Assembly (NCBI GenBank): GCA_947479905.1 | Contig: CANKBJ010000010.1 | Span: 1-45,784, forward strand | Reading direction: 5' to 3' | DNA from: Bradyrhizobiaceae bacterium | Lineage (GTDB): Bacteria; Pseudomonadota; Alphaproteobacteria; Rhizobiales; Xanthobacteraceae | DNA length: 45,784 nucleotides | Part shown: positions 10,507-20,187 of the stretch, piece by piece | How positions within the stretch are numbered: position 1 is the first letter of the stretch | How the letters are laid out: the number at the start of each line of letters is the position of its first letter | Program-made: the position numbers and the translations under genes | The notes under the pieces: model-generated | Told to the model about the DNA's origin: nothing | The model's database searches: none | The model's input: only the letters and a program-made list of their open reading frames with translations

Positions 10507-11280
10507 TCAACCCATCGCAAATTCGTCTTTGCGATGCGCCCATCCGGTTATTTTCGATTCGATTAGCGAGAAGATCGCGTAGAGAGCGACACCAAGGAAT
10601 GCAAGGATGATCAGTCCGGCAAAGACCAACGGCACATCGAAATTCGACGATGCGATCATCATGACGTTGCCGATGCCCCGGTTGGAAGCGACGGTTTCCG
10701 AGATCACGGTGCCGACGAAGGCGAGCGTCACCGATACTTTCAACGAGGCGAAGAAGAAAGGCATAGTGCGCGGCAGCCCGACGTTCCATAGAATGTCGGC
10801 CTTGGTCGCACGCAACGCACGCATGACATCCTCAAGTTCTGGCTCGGTGGTCGCCAAACCTGTTGCCACGTTGACGACGATCGGGAAGATGCACATGATC
10901 ATCGCGGTCAGCACCGCCGGCACGGTGCCGGCGCCGAACCACAGCACGAAGATCGGCACCACGGCCACTTTCGGGATCGACGCGAATCCGACCAGCAGCG
11001 GATAGGCAACGTCGTAAGCGAGCTTCGATGAACCGATCAGGACGCCGAGCGAAATGCCGATCAGAATGCCAAAGCCGAAGCCGACGAGCGTCGTGTAGAG
11101 CGTTTGCAACGTGTGCGGCCACAGTGCCGGGCCGCGCTGCCACAAGGTGACGATGATCTGGCTGGGCTTCGGCACGATGATATCGCTGACATTGAACAGC
11201 CAGCACAAGGCTTCCCAGAGTACGAAGAAGCCGACAATAAGAACGGCGGACCAGACTTTCCGGCGGGCTTGCGGGCTCAT
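10507..11280 (-). CDS. ABC transporter permease (SsuC/TauC/ThiX type)
   Basis: A 257-residue inner-membrane permease with about six helices. The cytoplasmic loop contacting the ATPase is present (ELEDVMRALRATKADILWNV, then GLPRTMPFF). The ATG at 11280 overlaps the stop of the ATPase gene by one base (TGATG). An alternative GTG lies one codon upstream. It pairs with the ATPase at 11280-12113 and is the only permease for the two THI5-like binding proteins in this operon. Confidence 0.92.
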   Translation of the reverse strand: MSPQARRKVWSAVLIVGFFVLWEALCWLFNVSDIIVPKPSQIIVTLWQRGPALWPHTLQTLYTTLVGFGFGILIGISLGVLIGSSKLAYDVAYPLLVGFASIPKVAVVPIFVLWFGAGTVPAVLTAMIMCIFPIVVNVATGLATTEPELEDVMRALRATKADILWNVGLPRTMPFFFASLKVSVTLAFVGTVISETVASNRGIGNVMMIASSNFDVPLVFAGLIILAFLGVALYAIFSLIESKITGWAHRKDEFAMG

Positions 11281-12113
11281 CACACGGTCTCCTTTACGGG
11301 CCGCTGCGACACGATCAGTTCGCGCAGCCGCTGCGTCATGGATACGAAAGTCGGCGTGTAGGACATGTCGATGGTGCGCGGCCGCGGGAACGGCACGGCG
11401 GCATCGTCGACGATCTGGCCCGGCCGCGTCCGCATGACGCAGATGCGGGTGGCGAGATATCCGGCCTCCTTGAGATCGTGGGTGACGAGCAGCACCGTGG
11501 GCTTAAGTTTCATCCACAGTTCCTGCATGACCGCCCACAATTCCTCGCGGGTGAACTGGTCGAGCGCGCCGAACGGTTCGTCGAGCAGCAGCAATTGCGG
11601 CTCATGGATGAGCGCGCGGCATAGCGAGGCTCGCTGCAACATGCCGCCAGAGAGTTGCCAGGGGTGTTTGTCGCCGAAATTGGCGAGGCCTACTTCTTTC
11701 AGCAGCGCGTCGGCGCGATCGCGAAACTCGGTTTTTTTCTTGGCTCCGTATTCCTGCCGGAACGGCGGCACGATCTTGAGCGGCATCATGACGTTGTCGC
11801 GCACCGTGAGCCACGGCAGCATGGTCGGATTCTGGAACGCCATGCCGACGCGGATCGGCGTGGCCCCGACCTCTCGTCCAGCCACATAGACATAGCCTTC
11901 GGACGCCTTGATCAGCCCGGTGACAAGCTTGAGAATCGTCGACTTGCCGCAGCCGGACGGTCCGACCAGAGCAACGAAGTCGCCCTGATTGACCCGCAGA
12001 TTGGTCAGACCGAGCGCGGTCACTTGCTTGTCGCCGCGCCCATAAGTCAGCGTGACATTTTCCAGTTCGATAAAGGTATCTTCCGTCCTCGGCAGTTCGG
12101 TCGCGGTCGTCAT
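11280..12113 (-). CDS. ABC transporter ATP-binding protein (SsuB/TauB/ThiZ type)
   Basis: A 277-residue ATPase with Walker A GPSGCGKST, signature LSGGMLQRASL, Walker B LLLLDEPFGALD and the switch histidine in LLVTHD. It energises import through the adjacent permease. The ATG at 12113 overlaps the TGA of the upstream hydrolase gene (ATGA), which indicates translational coupling. The closest families are the nitrate/sulfonate/taurine and pyrimidine-precursor importers. Confidence 0.94.
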   Translation of the reverse strand: MTTATELPRTEDTFIELENVTLTYGRGDKQVTALGLTNLRVNQGDFVALVGPSGCGKSTILKLVTGLIKASEGYVYVAGREVGATPIRVGMAFQNPTMLPWLTVRDNVMMPLKIVPPFRQEYGAKKKTEFRDRADALLKEVGLANFGDKHPWQLSGGMLQRASLCRALIHEPQLLLLDEPFGALDQFTREELWAVMQELWMKLKPTVLLVTHDLKEAGYLATRICVMRTRPGQIVDDAAVPFPRPRTIDMSYTPTFVSMTQRLRELIVSQRPVKETV

Positions 12114-13549
12114 GCAATCTGTTCCCTTCGCCCGGCAGAGCGTTGAGCAGTGATCGCTTGCATCGTATGTTCGGCATTGCGGATTTGCGGCGCCGGCATT
12201 TGCTGGATCGTGTGTACCGACCGACCCCAGCCTTTGGTGTCCATCAGCGTGCGGTCCTTCATCACGAAGCGGCCACGCACAATCGTGTGAACGGGCAGGC
12301 CCTTCACCTTGCGGCCGTCCCAGGGCGAAATCTTCGACCGCGACTGGATGTCGGCGTCGCGGATCGTGTGCTCGCGGCCGAGATCGACAATGGCGATGTC
12401 CGCGTCCGAGCCGGGCAAAAGCGCGCCCTTGCGCGGATAAAGCCCCCAGATGCGCGCCGGGTTATAGGCGCTCATGCGCACATAATCCGAAATGGACATG
12501 CGGCCGGCATTCACCTCGGTCAGCATCAAGGGCATCTGCGTTTCGACACCGGGAAAGCCACAGTCCACGGTCCAGATGTCGTTACGGGTTTTCTCCTCCG
12601 GCGCGTGCGGCGCATGGTCGGTGGCGATGACGTCGATAGAGCCATCGAGCAAAGCCTGCCAGATCGGCGCCTGATTGCGCTTCTCGCGCACCGGCGGATT
12701 GACGGCGATGATGCCGGGCACGCGCGTGTAGTCCTCGGTGGACAGCATCAAATAATGCGGACAGGTCTCGCCGGTGATATCGACACCGCGCGCCTTGGCT
12801 TCACGCAACGGGCGCAATTCATCGGCGCTCGAAATATGCAGGACATGGATGCGCGCGCCGGTCCACTCGGCCAAAATCGCGGCGCGGCTGACCGCCTCGA
12901 TCGCGACCACTGGCGGCCGCGCCGCCAGATGCGCGAATTGGTCGTGAATGCCGGCCGCCATCAGCCGCTTCTGCCGCCGCTCCATGATGTCGTTGTTCTC
13001 GGCATGCAGCGACACGCGCTTGCCGCTCGCCGCCGCCACCTCGAACAGTTCCAGCGTCGCGCCGGTATCGGGCGAGGCGATCTTGCCGAACGTGTTGCCC
13101 ATATACAGCTTGAAGCCGATGATGCCGCCGTCGAGCAGTTCCGGCACCGTCGCCAGGTTCTCATCGCCGAGCAGGCCGTAAAGGCCGAAGTCGACATGAG
13201 CTTTCGATGCGGCAATGGCGTGCTTGGCGGCGAGAATCTTGCCGTCAGCCGTCGGCGGAATCGTATTCGGCATGTCGAACACACAGGTGACGCCGCCGAA
13301 GGCCGCCGCCGCCGTGCCGCTTTCCCAGTCTTCCTTGTGCGGATAGCCCGGATCGCGGAAATGCACGTGATCGTCGATGGCGCCGGGCAGAATATGCAGG
13401 CCCGTAGCGTCGAACGTTTCCTTTGCCGGCGGCATGGCTTCGGAGGCGCCGACGGCGAGCACCTTGCCGTCCTTGATGGCGATGCTGGCCTCCAGCACGG
13501 CATCCGGCGTCACCACCCTGCCGTTATGAATGACGAGATCGGCGGACAT
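12110..13549 (-). CDS. Dihydroorotase/allantoinase/hydantoinase-family cyclic amidohydrolase
   Basis: A 479-residue protein from the ATG at 13549; a GTG at 13561 that overlaps the SDR stop is an alternative. Binuclear-metal ligands are all visible: H61 and H63 (DDHVHFRDPG), carboxylated K147 (GFKLYMGN), H182 (SLHAENND), H238 (VLHISSADE) and D311 (IATDHAPH). The HVHFRDPG motif and length place it with class I dihydroorotase, allantoinase and hydantoinase. These enzymes hydrolyse cyclic ureides such as dihydropyrimidines, hydantoins or allantoin. It sits between an SDR and a THI5-type importer, so a catabolic rather than biosynthetic role is likely. The exact substrate cannot be read from sequence. 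Confidence 0.88.
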   Translation of the reverse strand: MSADLVIHNGRVVTPDAVLEASIAIKDGKVLAVGASEAMPPAKETFDATGLHILPGAIDDHVHFRDPGYPHKEDWESGTAAAAFGGVTCVFDMPNTIPPTADGKILAAKHAIAASKAHVDFGLYGLLGDENLATVPELLDGGIIGFKLYMGNTFGKIASPDTGATLELFEVAAASGKRVSLHAENNDIMERRQKRLMAAGIHDQFAHLAARPPVVAIEAVSRAAILAEWTGARIHVLHISSADELRPLREAKARGVDITGETCPHYLMLSTEDYTRVPGIIAVNPPVREKRNQAPIWQALLDGSIDVIATDHAPHAPEEKTRNDIWTVDCGFPGVETQMPLMLTEVNAGRMSISDYVRMSAYNPARIWGLYPRKGALLPGSDADIAIVDLGREHTIRDADIQSRSKISPWDGRKVKGLPVHTIVRGRFVMKDRTLMDTKGWGRSVHTIQQMPAPQIRNAEHTMQAITAQRSAGRREQIA

Positions 13550-13557
13550 GGTGTCGC

Positions 13558-14352
13558 TCACAGCATCGCCCAGCCGCCATCGACCGGCAAATCGATGCCG
13601 GTGAGTTGCCGAGAAACATCGCTCGCCAGGAACAGGCAGGCATAGGCGACGTCGGCATCCTCCGTGACGCGCTTGAGTGCGTAGTCGGCGGCGTGGCGCT
13701 CCATTGCTTCTTCGAGGGTGATGCCGAAGCGCTTGGCCATGTCGGCGCACACCTTGTCGCGGAAGCGCGGGCCGTCGACCATGCCGGGCGCGACATTGTT
13801 GACGTTGATGTTGTACTGGCCGACTTCGAGCGCGAAGCTTTTGGTGATGCCGCGCAGGCCCCATTTCGATGCCGAATAGGCCATGCGGCCGGCGCGGCCG
13901 CGCATGCCGAATGTGCCGCCAACATTAACCACCTTGCCGTAACGCTGCGCGATCATGGTCGGCAGAACGCTGCGCATCGTATGAAAGCAGCCATTCATGT
14001 TGAGCGTGACGATCTCGTCGAATTCCTCCGGCGTCGTCTCGACGCCGGTCTTGCCGACCGGACCGGAGCCGCCGGCGACATTGACCAGAATGTCGATGCG
14101 GTCGCCGAAGGCTTCCCTGGTCTTGGCGGCGGCAACATCGCATTGCGCCGGATCGGTCAGGTCGCATGGCACGATAATGGCCTGCGCGCCCATCTTTTTG
14201 ACTTCAGCGGCGACCGGCTCGATCGCCGAAACATCGCGGCCGAGCAGCGCCAACTTCGCGCCTTCGGCGGCGAAAGCCGTGGTGATCGCCGCCCCCATCC
14301 CCTTGGCCGGGCCGGTGATCATCGCGACCTTGCCTTCGAGATTCAAATTCAT
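13558..14352 (-). CDS. SDR-family NAD(P)-dependent oxidoreductase
   Basis: A 264-residue classical short-chain dehydrogenase. It has the cofactor motif TGPAKGMGAA near residue 14, NVAGG, and the catalytic YSASK. The C-terminus DLPVDGGW is also family-typical. The ATG at 14352 has AAGGTG 6 nt upstream and is preferred over the ATG six codons further upstream. It belongs to the catabolic operon, with a 76-bp spacer to the preceding binding-protein gene that contains a strong hairpin. The substrate is unknown; it could act on a cyclic ureide or on an aldehyde/alcohol product of ring opening. Confidence 0.88.
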   Translation of the reverse strand: MNLNLEGKVAMITGPAKGMGAAITTAFAAEGAKLALLGRDVSAIEPVAAEVKKMGAQAIIVPCDLTDPAQCDVAAAKTREAFGDRIDILVNVAGGSGPVGKTGVETTPEEFDEIVTLNMNGCFHTMRSVLPTMIAQRYGKVVNVGGTFGMRGRAGRMAYSASKWGLRGITKSFALEVGQYNINVNNVAPGMVDGPRFRDKVCADMAKRFGITLEEAMERHAADYALKRVTEDADVAYACLFLASDVSRQLTGIDLPVDGGWAML

Positions 14353-14382
14353 CGCCGCACCTTGAAACACTTCAGGAAGGTG

Positions 14383-14410
14383 GCCGTTCCTCTTGTAAAA
14401 GAGGAACGGC
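14383..14410 (-). terminator. Intercistronic hairpin between binding protein and SDR
   Basis: GCCGTTCCTCTT pairs perfectly with AAGAGGAACGGC around a 4-base loop (12-bp stem). It lies 18 bp after the stop of the first operon gene and 31 bp before the SDR start. No T-run follows on the minus strand. It probably works as a 3'-end stabiliser or partial terminator that raises binding-protein mRNA over the enzyme genes. Confidence 0.7.
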
Positions 14411-14427
14411 TGCGTTTGCGAAAAGCC

Positions 14428-15468
14428 CTAGAAAAGCTTGTGCGGGAGTTCGGCTGCCGGCGGCAGGAACGAACCGTTCCACACTTCGCTGATCGCCGGT
14501 GAGCGGGGCAGCGAAAGCGCATCGACCATGATGTCGATCGACTTCTTGAGCCGCGCTTCGTCGAGATTGCCGAGGCCGATCTTCTTGATCTCGGGATGGT
14601 TCATCTCGTCGGCGAAGGTGGTGTCGAAACGCTCACGCTCAAGTTTGCCGTTGATCAGCGGCTCGCGCTTGGCGACCGCGGCGACCGAGGCTTCCGGATC
14701 CTTGATCGAGTCCTGCATGCCCTTGTTGAGCGCGCGCAGGAAGCCCTTCACCAGTTCCGGCTTTTCCTTGACCATCTTCTTCGGCACGATGATGGCGTTG
14801 GAATAAAGATCCATGCCGTAATCGCCGTACTTGATGTAGCGGATCTTGTCCTCATCGATCTTGGCGAGCTTGGCCGAGAAACGGATGGTGTTGACGTAGC
14901 CGAACACGCCATCGACCTGGCCCTGCATCAGCATGTTCTCGCGCAGGTTCGGCTGCATGTTGGAAAGCTTGACGCCGGTGCAGTCGATCTTGGCGAGCTT
15001 GCAGAAGGCCGGGAACAGCTTGAGCGCGCCGTCATTGGCCGGGCCGCCGATCGATTTGCCTTCGAGGTCCTTGGCGGTCTTGATCGGGCTGTCGGCCTTC
15101 ACCGCGATGGTGAAGGGCGGCTGGTTGTACATGACGTAGACGGCAATCGGCGCGTCTTCCGGTTTCTTCGCCGCCATTTCGATCAGCGCATTCATGTCGC
15201 CGAAGCCGACGTCATAAGTGCCGTTGCCGACCAAAGCCGGCACGCCGCCGGAACCGTTGCCCTGGTCGAGTTGCACCTCGATACCTTCTGCTTTGAAGTA
15301 ACCGCGGTCGTCGGCGAGGAAGAACATCCCCTGCGGACCTTGATATTTCCAGTTCAACACGACTTTCAGCTTGGTTTGGGCTGCCGCGGGCGTAGCCGAG
15401 GCGAGCGGACCGGCAATGCCGATCGCGGCCGCGGCGGCAATCAGCAAGGAACGGGTAGAAATGGTCAT
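14428..15468 (-). CDS. NMT1/THI5-like ABC transporter substrate-binding protein (second)
   Basis: A 346-residue protein from the ATG at 15468, with AGGAGT 7 nt upstream. The frame extends 42 codons further but those are not signal-like. The signal peptide is clear (cleavage near ATPAAA-QTK, residue 30). The mature protein begins VVLNWKYQGPQGMFFLADDR, then GYFKAEGIEV, as in THI5-like proteins. It is the promoter-proximal gene of the operon, divergent from the LysR regulator. A paralogue lies at 9424-10458 in the same operon; with a single permease and ATPase, both probably feed one channel with different substrates. Confidence 0.9.
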   Translation of the reverse strand: MTISTRSLLIAAAAAIGIAGPLASATPAAAQTKLKVVLNWKYQGPQGMFFLADDRGYFKAEGIEVQLDQGNGSGGVPALVGNGTYDVGFGDMNALIEMAAKKPEDAPIAVYVMYNQPPFTIAVKADSPIKTAKDLEGKSIGGPANDGALKLFPAFCKLAKIDCTGVKLSNMQPNLRENMLMQGQVDGVFGYVNTIRFSAKLAKIDEDKIRYIKYGDYGMDLYSNAIIVPKKMVKEKPELVKGFLRALNKGMQDSIKDPEASVAAVAKREPLINGKLERERFDTTFADEMNHPEIKKIGLGNLDEARLKKSIDIMVDALSLPRSPAISEVWNGSFLPPAAELPHKLF

Positions 15469-15572
15469 TGGCGCACTCCTGTTGAGCTTGTGAGGCTTTT
15501 GCGCGCTCGTCCGGCCCGGCCTGCCGTCCGCTCGCGGTATGTCGGCTTTGTCGAAGGATCTCGTCTCGGCGC

Positions 15573-15674
15573 GACCATGAATTGGTCCATGCAAGTGTGG
15601 TGCCGGAAAATCCTAGCCCGGGGCACCGTTGCCATCTGCCGCTGATTTTTTGCTAGAGTGGTGCCGAAAAGGCA
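15573..15674. promoter_or_regulatory. Candidate LysR operator region between the divergent operon and regulator
   Basis: This intergenic stretch holds GACCA-N5-TGGTC (15573-15587). Two direct copies of GTGGTGCCG with a following A-tract lie at 15597-15610 and 15658-15670, 61 bp apart start to start (close to six helical turns). There are also GGTGCC-N17-GGCACC (15599-15627) and TGCC-N5-GGCA (15662-15674). LysR proteins usually bind such interrupted dyads next to their own gene. The right-hand copy is 32 bp before the lysR start. Confidence 0.5.
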
Positions 15675-15701
15675 TCACTCATAAACTGGCGACGGGCCCC
15701 C

Positions 15702-16604
15702 ATGAAGCATCTCCGGATTTTGGATTACGTCGACGCGGTCGCCCGCGCCCGCTCGATCCGCAAGGCCGCCGAACAGCTCAATGTCACAGCCTCGGCGGTC
15801 AACCGGCGCATCGCCGACCTCGAGGAAGAGCTGGGCGCGCTGCTCTTCGAACGCCTGCCGCGCGGCGTCCGCCTGACCGCCGCCGGCGAGGTTTTCGTCA
15901 ATTATCTGCGCAAGCAAGGCGGCGAAGCCGAGCGGATGAAATCGCAGATCGAGGACCTCAAGGGCCTGCGCCGCGGCACCGTGCGGCTCGCCTGCAGCCA
16001 AGCTATGGCGCTGGATTTCTTGCCACGCGCCATCGCCGAATTCCGCAAGACGCATCCTAAGGTCGAATTCGACGTCAAGGTGGTGGATCATGAGTATGCC
16101 ATGGCGGCATTGTCGGCCTTTGAAGTCGATCTGGTGATGGTGTTTCGTCCGCCTTTCATGGCCAATTTTCAACCCTTGATGACGCTCGAGCAGCGGCTGG
16201 TCGCGGTCATGGCGAAGAACCATCCGCTCGCCAGACTGCGCAAATTGCGCCTGCGCGATTGCGCCGCGCATCCGGTCGCCTTGCCCGAACGTTCGATCGG
16301 CGGCCGCCAACTGCTCGACCAGGTCGCGGCCCGCACCGGCCTGACTTTCAACATCGCCGCCGAATCCAACTCCTTTGAAATGCTGCGCGGACTGGCTATC
16401 CATGCAGGACTGCTATCGTTTCAGATCAAGATCGGCACCTTGCAGGACGGCAACAGGTTGGGACTGGTGGCGCGCGAAATCGACGACCGCGACGTGCCAA
16501 GCGCCAAGCTCGTGTTCGGCCAGCTGCGCGAACGCAATCTGCCGGTGGCAACCGCGGTGTTTGCCGAACACATCACGCGCCGCCTGCGAGCGATGCTTCC
16601 TTGA
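15702..16604 (+). CDS. LysR-family transcriptional regulator
   Basis: A 300-residue protein of normal LysR length. The N-terminal helix-turn-helix is at about residues 16-45 (SIRKAAEQLNVTASAVNRRI, then ADLEEELGALLFER). The C-terminal effector domain starts near residue 90 (GTVRLACSQAMALDFLPRAI). It is divergent from the eight-gene hydrolase/transport operon and sits directly before the URC genes. It probably controls one or both sets in response to a pyrimidine or ring-opening product; the effector is inferred only. The ATG at 15702 has a weak ribosome binding site (GACGGG). Confidence 0.92.
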   Translation: MKHLRILDYVDAVARARSIRKAAEQLNVTASAVNRRIADLEEELGALLFERLPRGVRLTAAGEVFVNYLRKQGGEAERMKSQIEDLKGLRRGTVRLACSQAMALDFLPRAIAEFRKTHPKVEFDVKVVDHEYAMAALSAFEVDLVMVFRPPFMANFQPLMTLEQRLVAVMAKNHPLARLRKLRLRDCAAHPVALPERSIGGRQLLDQVAARTGLTFNIAAESNSFEMLRGLAIHAGLLSFQIKIGTLQDGNRLGLVAREIDDRDVPSAKLVFGQLRERNLPVATAVFAEHITRRLRAMLP

Positions 16605-16692
16605 GCATGCTTGGTCTTACTCACAGACTTGCGCTTGGAAAATTAAGGGCTATACTTTTCTTTTAAGGGACGGCTTCATCCAGCCCATCGCG

Positions 16693-16768
16693 GGCCGGTT
16701 TAACGAATGCCGGCCTTTAAAACCGAGTAAGCGCTGAAACGTACTGGCCCGTCCTTCCTGGCGGGCCA
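16693..16768 (+). promoter_or_regulatory. Two hairpins in the URC1 leader
   Basis: GGCCGG-N11-CCGGCC (16693-16715) is followed by TTTAAAA, and TGGCCCG-N10-CGGGCCA (16745-16768) by TATCCTTTTT. They lie between the LysR stop and the URC1 start. The first could terminate the lysR transcript. The second, close to the start and followed by a T-rich run, could be an attenuator. Confidence 0.5.
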
Positions 16769-16809
16769 TATCCTTTTTGCTTCGGCTTATGCTTATGGTT
16801 TTAAAAACA

Positions 16810-18066
<1,257 letters not shown>

Positions 18067-18091
18067 AAGAACCTGTGAGCGGACCTTCCTC

Positions 18092-19327
18092 ATGAATCCC
18101 GAGACGGCCGCGGCCTTTTCTCTTCTGAGCGCCGAGGCCGTCCGCACGCGCGCACAGCATATGCTCACGCTCGGCTTGGACGGCAAACTGCCGAACTTCC
18201 GCGTGGATCTTTCGCAGTTGGACGCCGCCGCCGAACGCGTGATTGCCGTCACACGGCAAAATTATCCGTCACTCGATATTCCATTTCATTCCCGCTGGCG
18301 GCATTTCATCGTTGGTGGCGTCGATCGTTTTGAAAGGATCGCCAGGGCCGCCGGGTTCAAGGACGCCGCCGCCCGCGCGCGCGCTGAATTCGATCTCGCC
18401 ATTATCAGCGTCTTCCTCGATGCTGGCGCCGGCCCGCAATGGCGCTATACCGATCAGGAAAGCGGACAGCGCATCGGCCGGTCGGAAGGCCTGGCGCTGG
18501 CAAGCCTCGACATGTTCATGCGCGGTGCGTTTTCAGCCGATGCCGCGCAGCCTTTGCGCGTCGATGCGTCCGTGCTCGCCCATCTCAGCGCCGACCAGTT
18601 GGCGCAAGGGTTTCGTGTAAACGCGGACAATCCGCTGGTCGGTCTCGAAGGCCGCGCCGCGCTGCTGCGCCGGCTCGGCGCATTGATTGCCGAGAGCCCA
18701 GGCGTCTTTGCCCAGAATGACAGCGCGCGGCCCGGCGGCCTGTTCGATCATCTCGCCGCTTCGGACGACGGCAAGAGCATCGCCGCGCCGGAAATTTTAT
18801 CCGAACTGTTGCATGAATTGGGACCGATCTGGCCGTCGCGCATCACGCTGGGCGGCATCCCGCTCGGCGATTGCTGGCGACACCCGGCGATGAAAACGTC
18901 CGACGCGACGAACGGACTCGTACCGTTGCACAAACTGTCGCAGTGGCTGGCCTATTCGCTCATCGAGCCACTGCAACGGGGAGGGCTGAAAGTCACCGAT
19001 ATCGACGGTCTGACGGGATTGGCTGAATACCGCAACGGCGGATTGTTCGTCGACAGCGGCGTGCTCGTCTTGCGCGATCCATCGCAAGCCGCGCGCGCGC
19101 AAGACGCCGGCTCCGAACTCGTCGTTGAATGGCGCACATTGACTGTCGCGCTGCTCGACCGCCTCGCCGCGACCGTTCGCGAACGGTTGAAGATGGACTC
19201 GCACACATTGCCGTTGGCAAAAATTCTCGAAGGCGGCACCTGGGCGGCCGGCCGCGCCATCGCCCTTGAAAAACGGCGAGATGGCACACCGCCGATTACC
19301 GTCACCAGCGACGGCACAGTCTTTTAG
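18092..19327 (+). CDS. urc4: DUF1688 protein, URC4 family (uracil catabolism)
   Basis: A 411-residue protein from the ATG at 18092, 25 bp after URC1. The frame stays open upstream, but that part overlaps URC1. It shows the DUF1688 signature near residues 279-325: [16 protein letters not shown], then [17 protein letters not shown]. An early HSRWRHF segment is also present. No signal peptide or membrane segment is seen, so it is cytoplasmic. URC4 proteins are genetically required for the URC route of uracil breakdown in yeast; the chemical step is not firmly established. In bacteria the gene is commonly found beside a URC1-like gene and a UPRTase, as here. Confidence 0.88.
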   Translation: MNPETAAAFSLLSAEAVRTRAQHMLTLGLDGKLPNFRVDLSQLDAAAERVIAVTRQNYPSLDIPFHSRWRHFIVGGVDRFERIARAAGFKDAAARARAEFDLAIISVFLDAGAGPQWRYTDQESGQRIGRSEGLALASLDMFMRGAFSADAAQPLRVDASVLAHLSADQLAQGFRVNADNPLVGLEGRAALLRRLGALIAESPGVFAQNDSARPGGLFDHLAASDDGKSIAAPEILSELLHELGPIWPSRITLGGIPLGDCWRHPAMKTSDATNGLVPLHKLSQWLAYSLIEPLQRGGLKVTDIDGLTGLAEYRNGGLFVDSGVLVLRDPSQAARAQDAGSELVVEWRTLTVALLDRLAATVRERLKMDSHTLPLAKILEGGTWAAGRAIALEKRRDGTPPITVTSDGTVF

Positions 19328-19344
19328 CGATCAGGAGAAATCTT

Positions 19345-19974
19345 ATGGAAGGCGTTACCGTCGTCGACCATCCTTTGGTTCAGCACAAGCTCACGTTGAT
19401 CCGCGACAAGAACCTGTCGACCAAGTCGTTTCGCGAACTCCTGAGCGAGATTGGCATGTTGCTTTGCTACGAAGTGACGCGCGATCTGCCGCTGGAAATG
19501 GTGGAGATCGAGACGCCGCTGGCACGCATGCAATCGCCGGTGCTCGCCGGCAAGAAGCTCGTCTTCGCGCCGATCCTGCGCGCCGGCCTGACTTTCGCCG
19601 AAGGCATGCTCGATCTCGTGCCGGCGGCGCGCATCGCGCATATCGGCCTTTACCGCGAACCGGAAACCTTCGCCGCGGTCGAATACTTTTTCAAAGCGCC
19701 GTCCGATATCGCCGAGCGTCTGGTCATCGTGATTGTGCCGGTTCTCGCCACCGCCAACACCGCCGTCGCGGCCGTCGATCGCTTGAAGGAGCATGGCGCG
19801 CGCGACATCCGCGTCGTCTGCCTGGTCGCCGCGCCGGAAGGTATCGAGCGGCTGCGCGGCATTCATCCGGATGTGCGCATCTGGACGGCTGCTATCGACG
19901 GCGGATTGAACGAGCAGGCATTTATTGTCCCCGGTCTTGGCGACGCCGGGGACCGCGCCTATGGGACGAAATAG
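19345..19974 (+). CDS. upp: Uracil phosphoribosyltransferase with altered PRPP loop
   Basis: A 209-residue protein of exact UPRTase length, with AGGAGA 8 nt before the ATG. Conserved parts include [16 protein letters not shown] (18-33), PILRAGL (76-82), and the uracil-binding C-terminus [20 protein letters not shown]. The enzyme makes UMP from uracil and PRPP, the entry step of the URC pathway. The PRPP signature, normally DPMLATGGS, here reads VPVLATANT (131-139). The acidic residue and one glycine are therefore replaced. The gene is the last of the URC1-URC4-UPRTase set (17-bp gap). It could be a specialised subfamily, a protein with changed activity, or a mutated copy. Confidence 0.85.
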   Translation: MEGVTVVDHPLVQHKLTLIRDKNLSTKSFRELLSEIGMLLCYEVTRDLPLEMVEIETPLARMQSPVLAGKKLVFAPILRAGLTFAEGMLDLVPAARIAHIGLYREPETFAAVEYFFKAPSDIAERLVIVIVPVLATANTAVAAVDRLKEHGARDIRVVCLVAAPEGIERLRGIHPDVRIWTAAIDGGLNEQAFIVPGLGDAGDRAYGTK

Positions 19975-20004
19975 ATTATAAATTTGGCCTCGCGCTGACG
20001 CCGT

Positions 20005-20187
20005 TTATTTCCGCAAACCGGCAGCGGTCAGCGCCGTGATCCATTTTTCGATGTCGGCATGGATGAAGTCAGCGAACTCTTTCGGCGTGCTGCCGAGAGA
20101 ATCGGTGCCCTGGTTTTTCAACGCCGTCTGAACCGGCTCGCCGCCAAAGAATTCACATGGAACCGCCAAGAGGCTGACCCGCCCAAG
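20005..20187 (-). pseudogene. C-terminal remnant of a Bug/TctC-family binding protein
   Basis: The minus strand encodes a fragment that matches the usual end of Bug-family receptors: ALKNQGTDSLGSTPKEFADF, then IHADIEKWITALTAAGLRK and a stop at 20005. The frame closes with an in-frame stop at 20188-20190, and no start or N-terminal domain exists upstream. An intact family member has about 320 residues; fewer than 60 remain here, of which about 50 are clearly Bug-like. Most of the gene was lost, probably by deletion between the URC cluster and the following operon. Confidence 0.75.

Noticed and set aside
12110-13549. Biosynthetic dihydroorotase (PyrC)
   Set aside because: The motif allows it, but the operon contains import and ring-degradation genes and no pyr genes, so a catabolic cyclic amidohydrolase is more likely.
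12143-13645. 500-codon plus-strand frame opposite the dihydroorotase-like gene
   Set aside because: Shadow frame; the minus strand has all metal ligands of the hydrolase.
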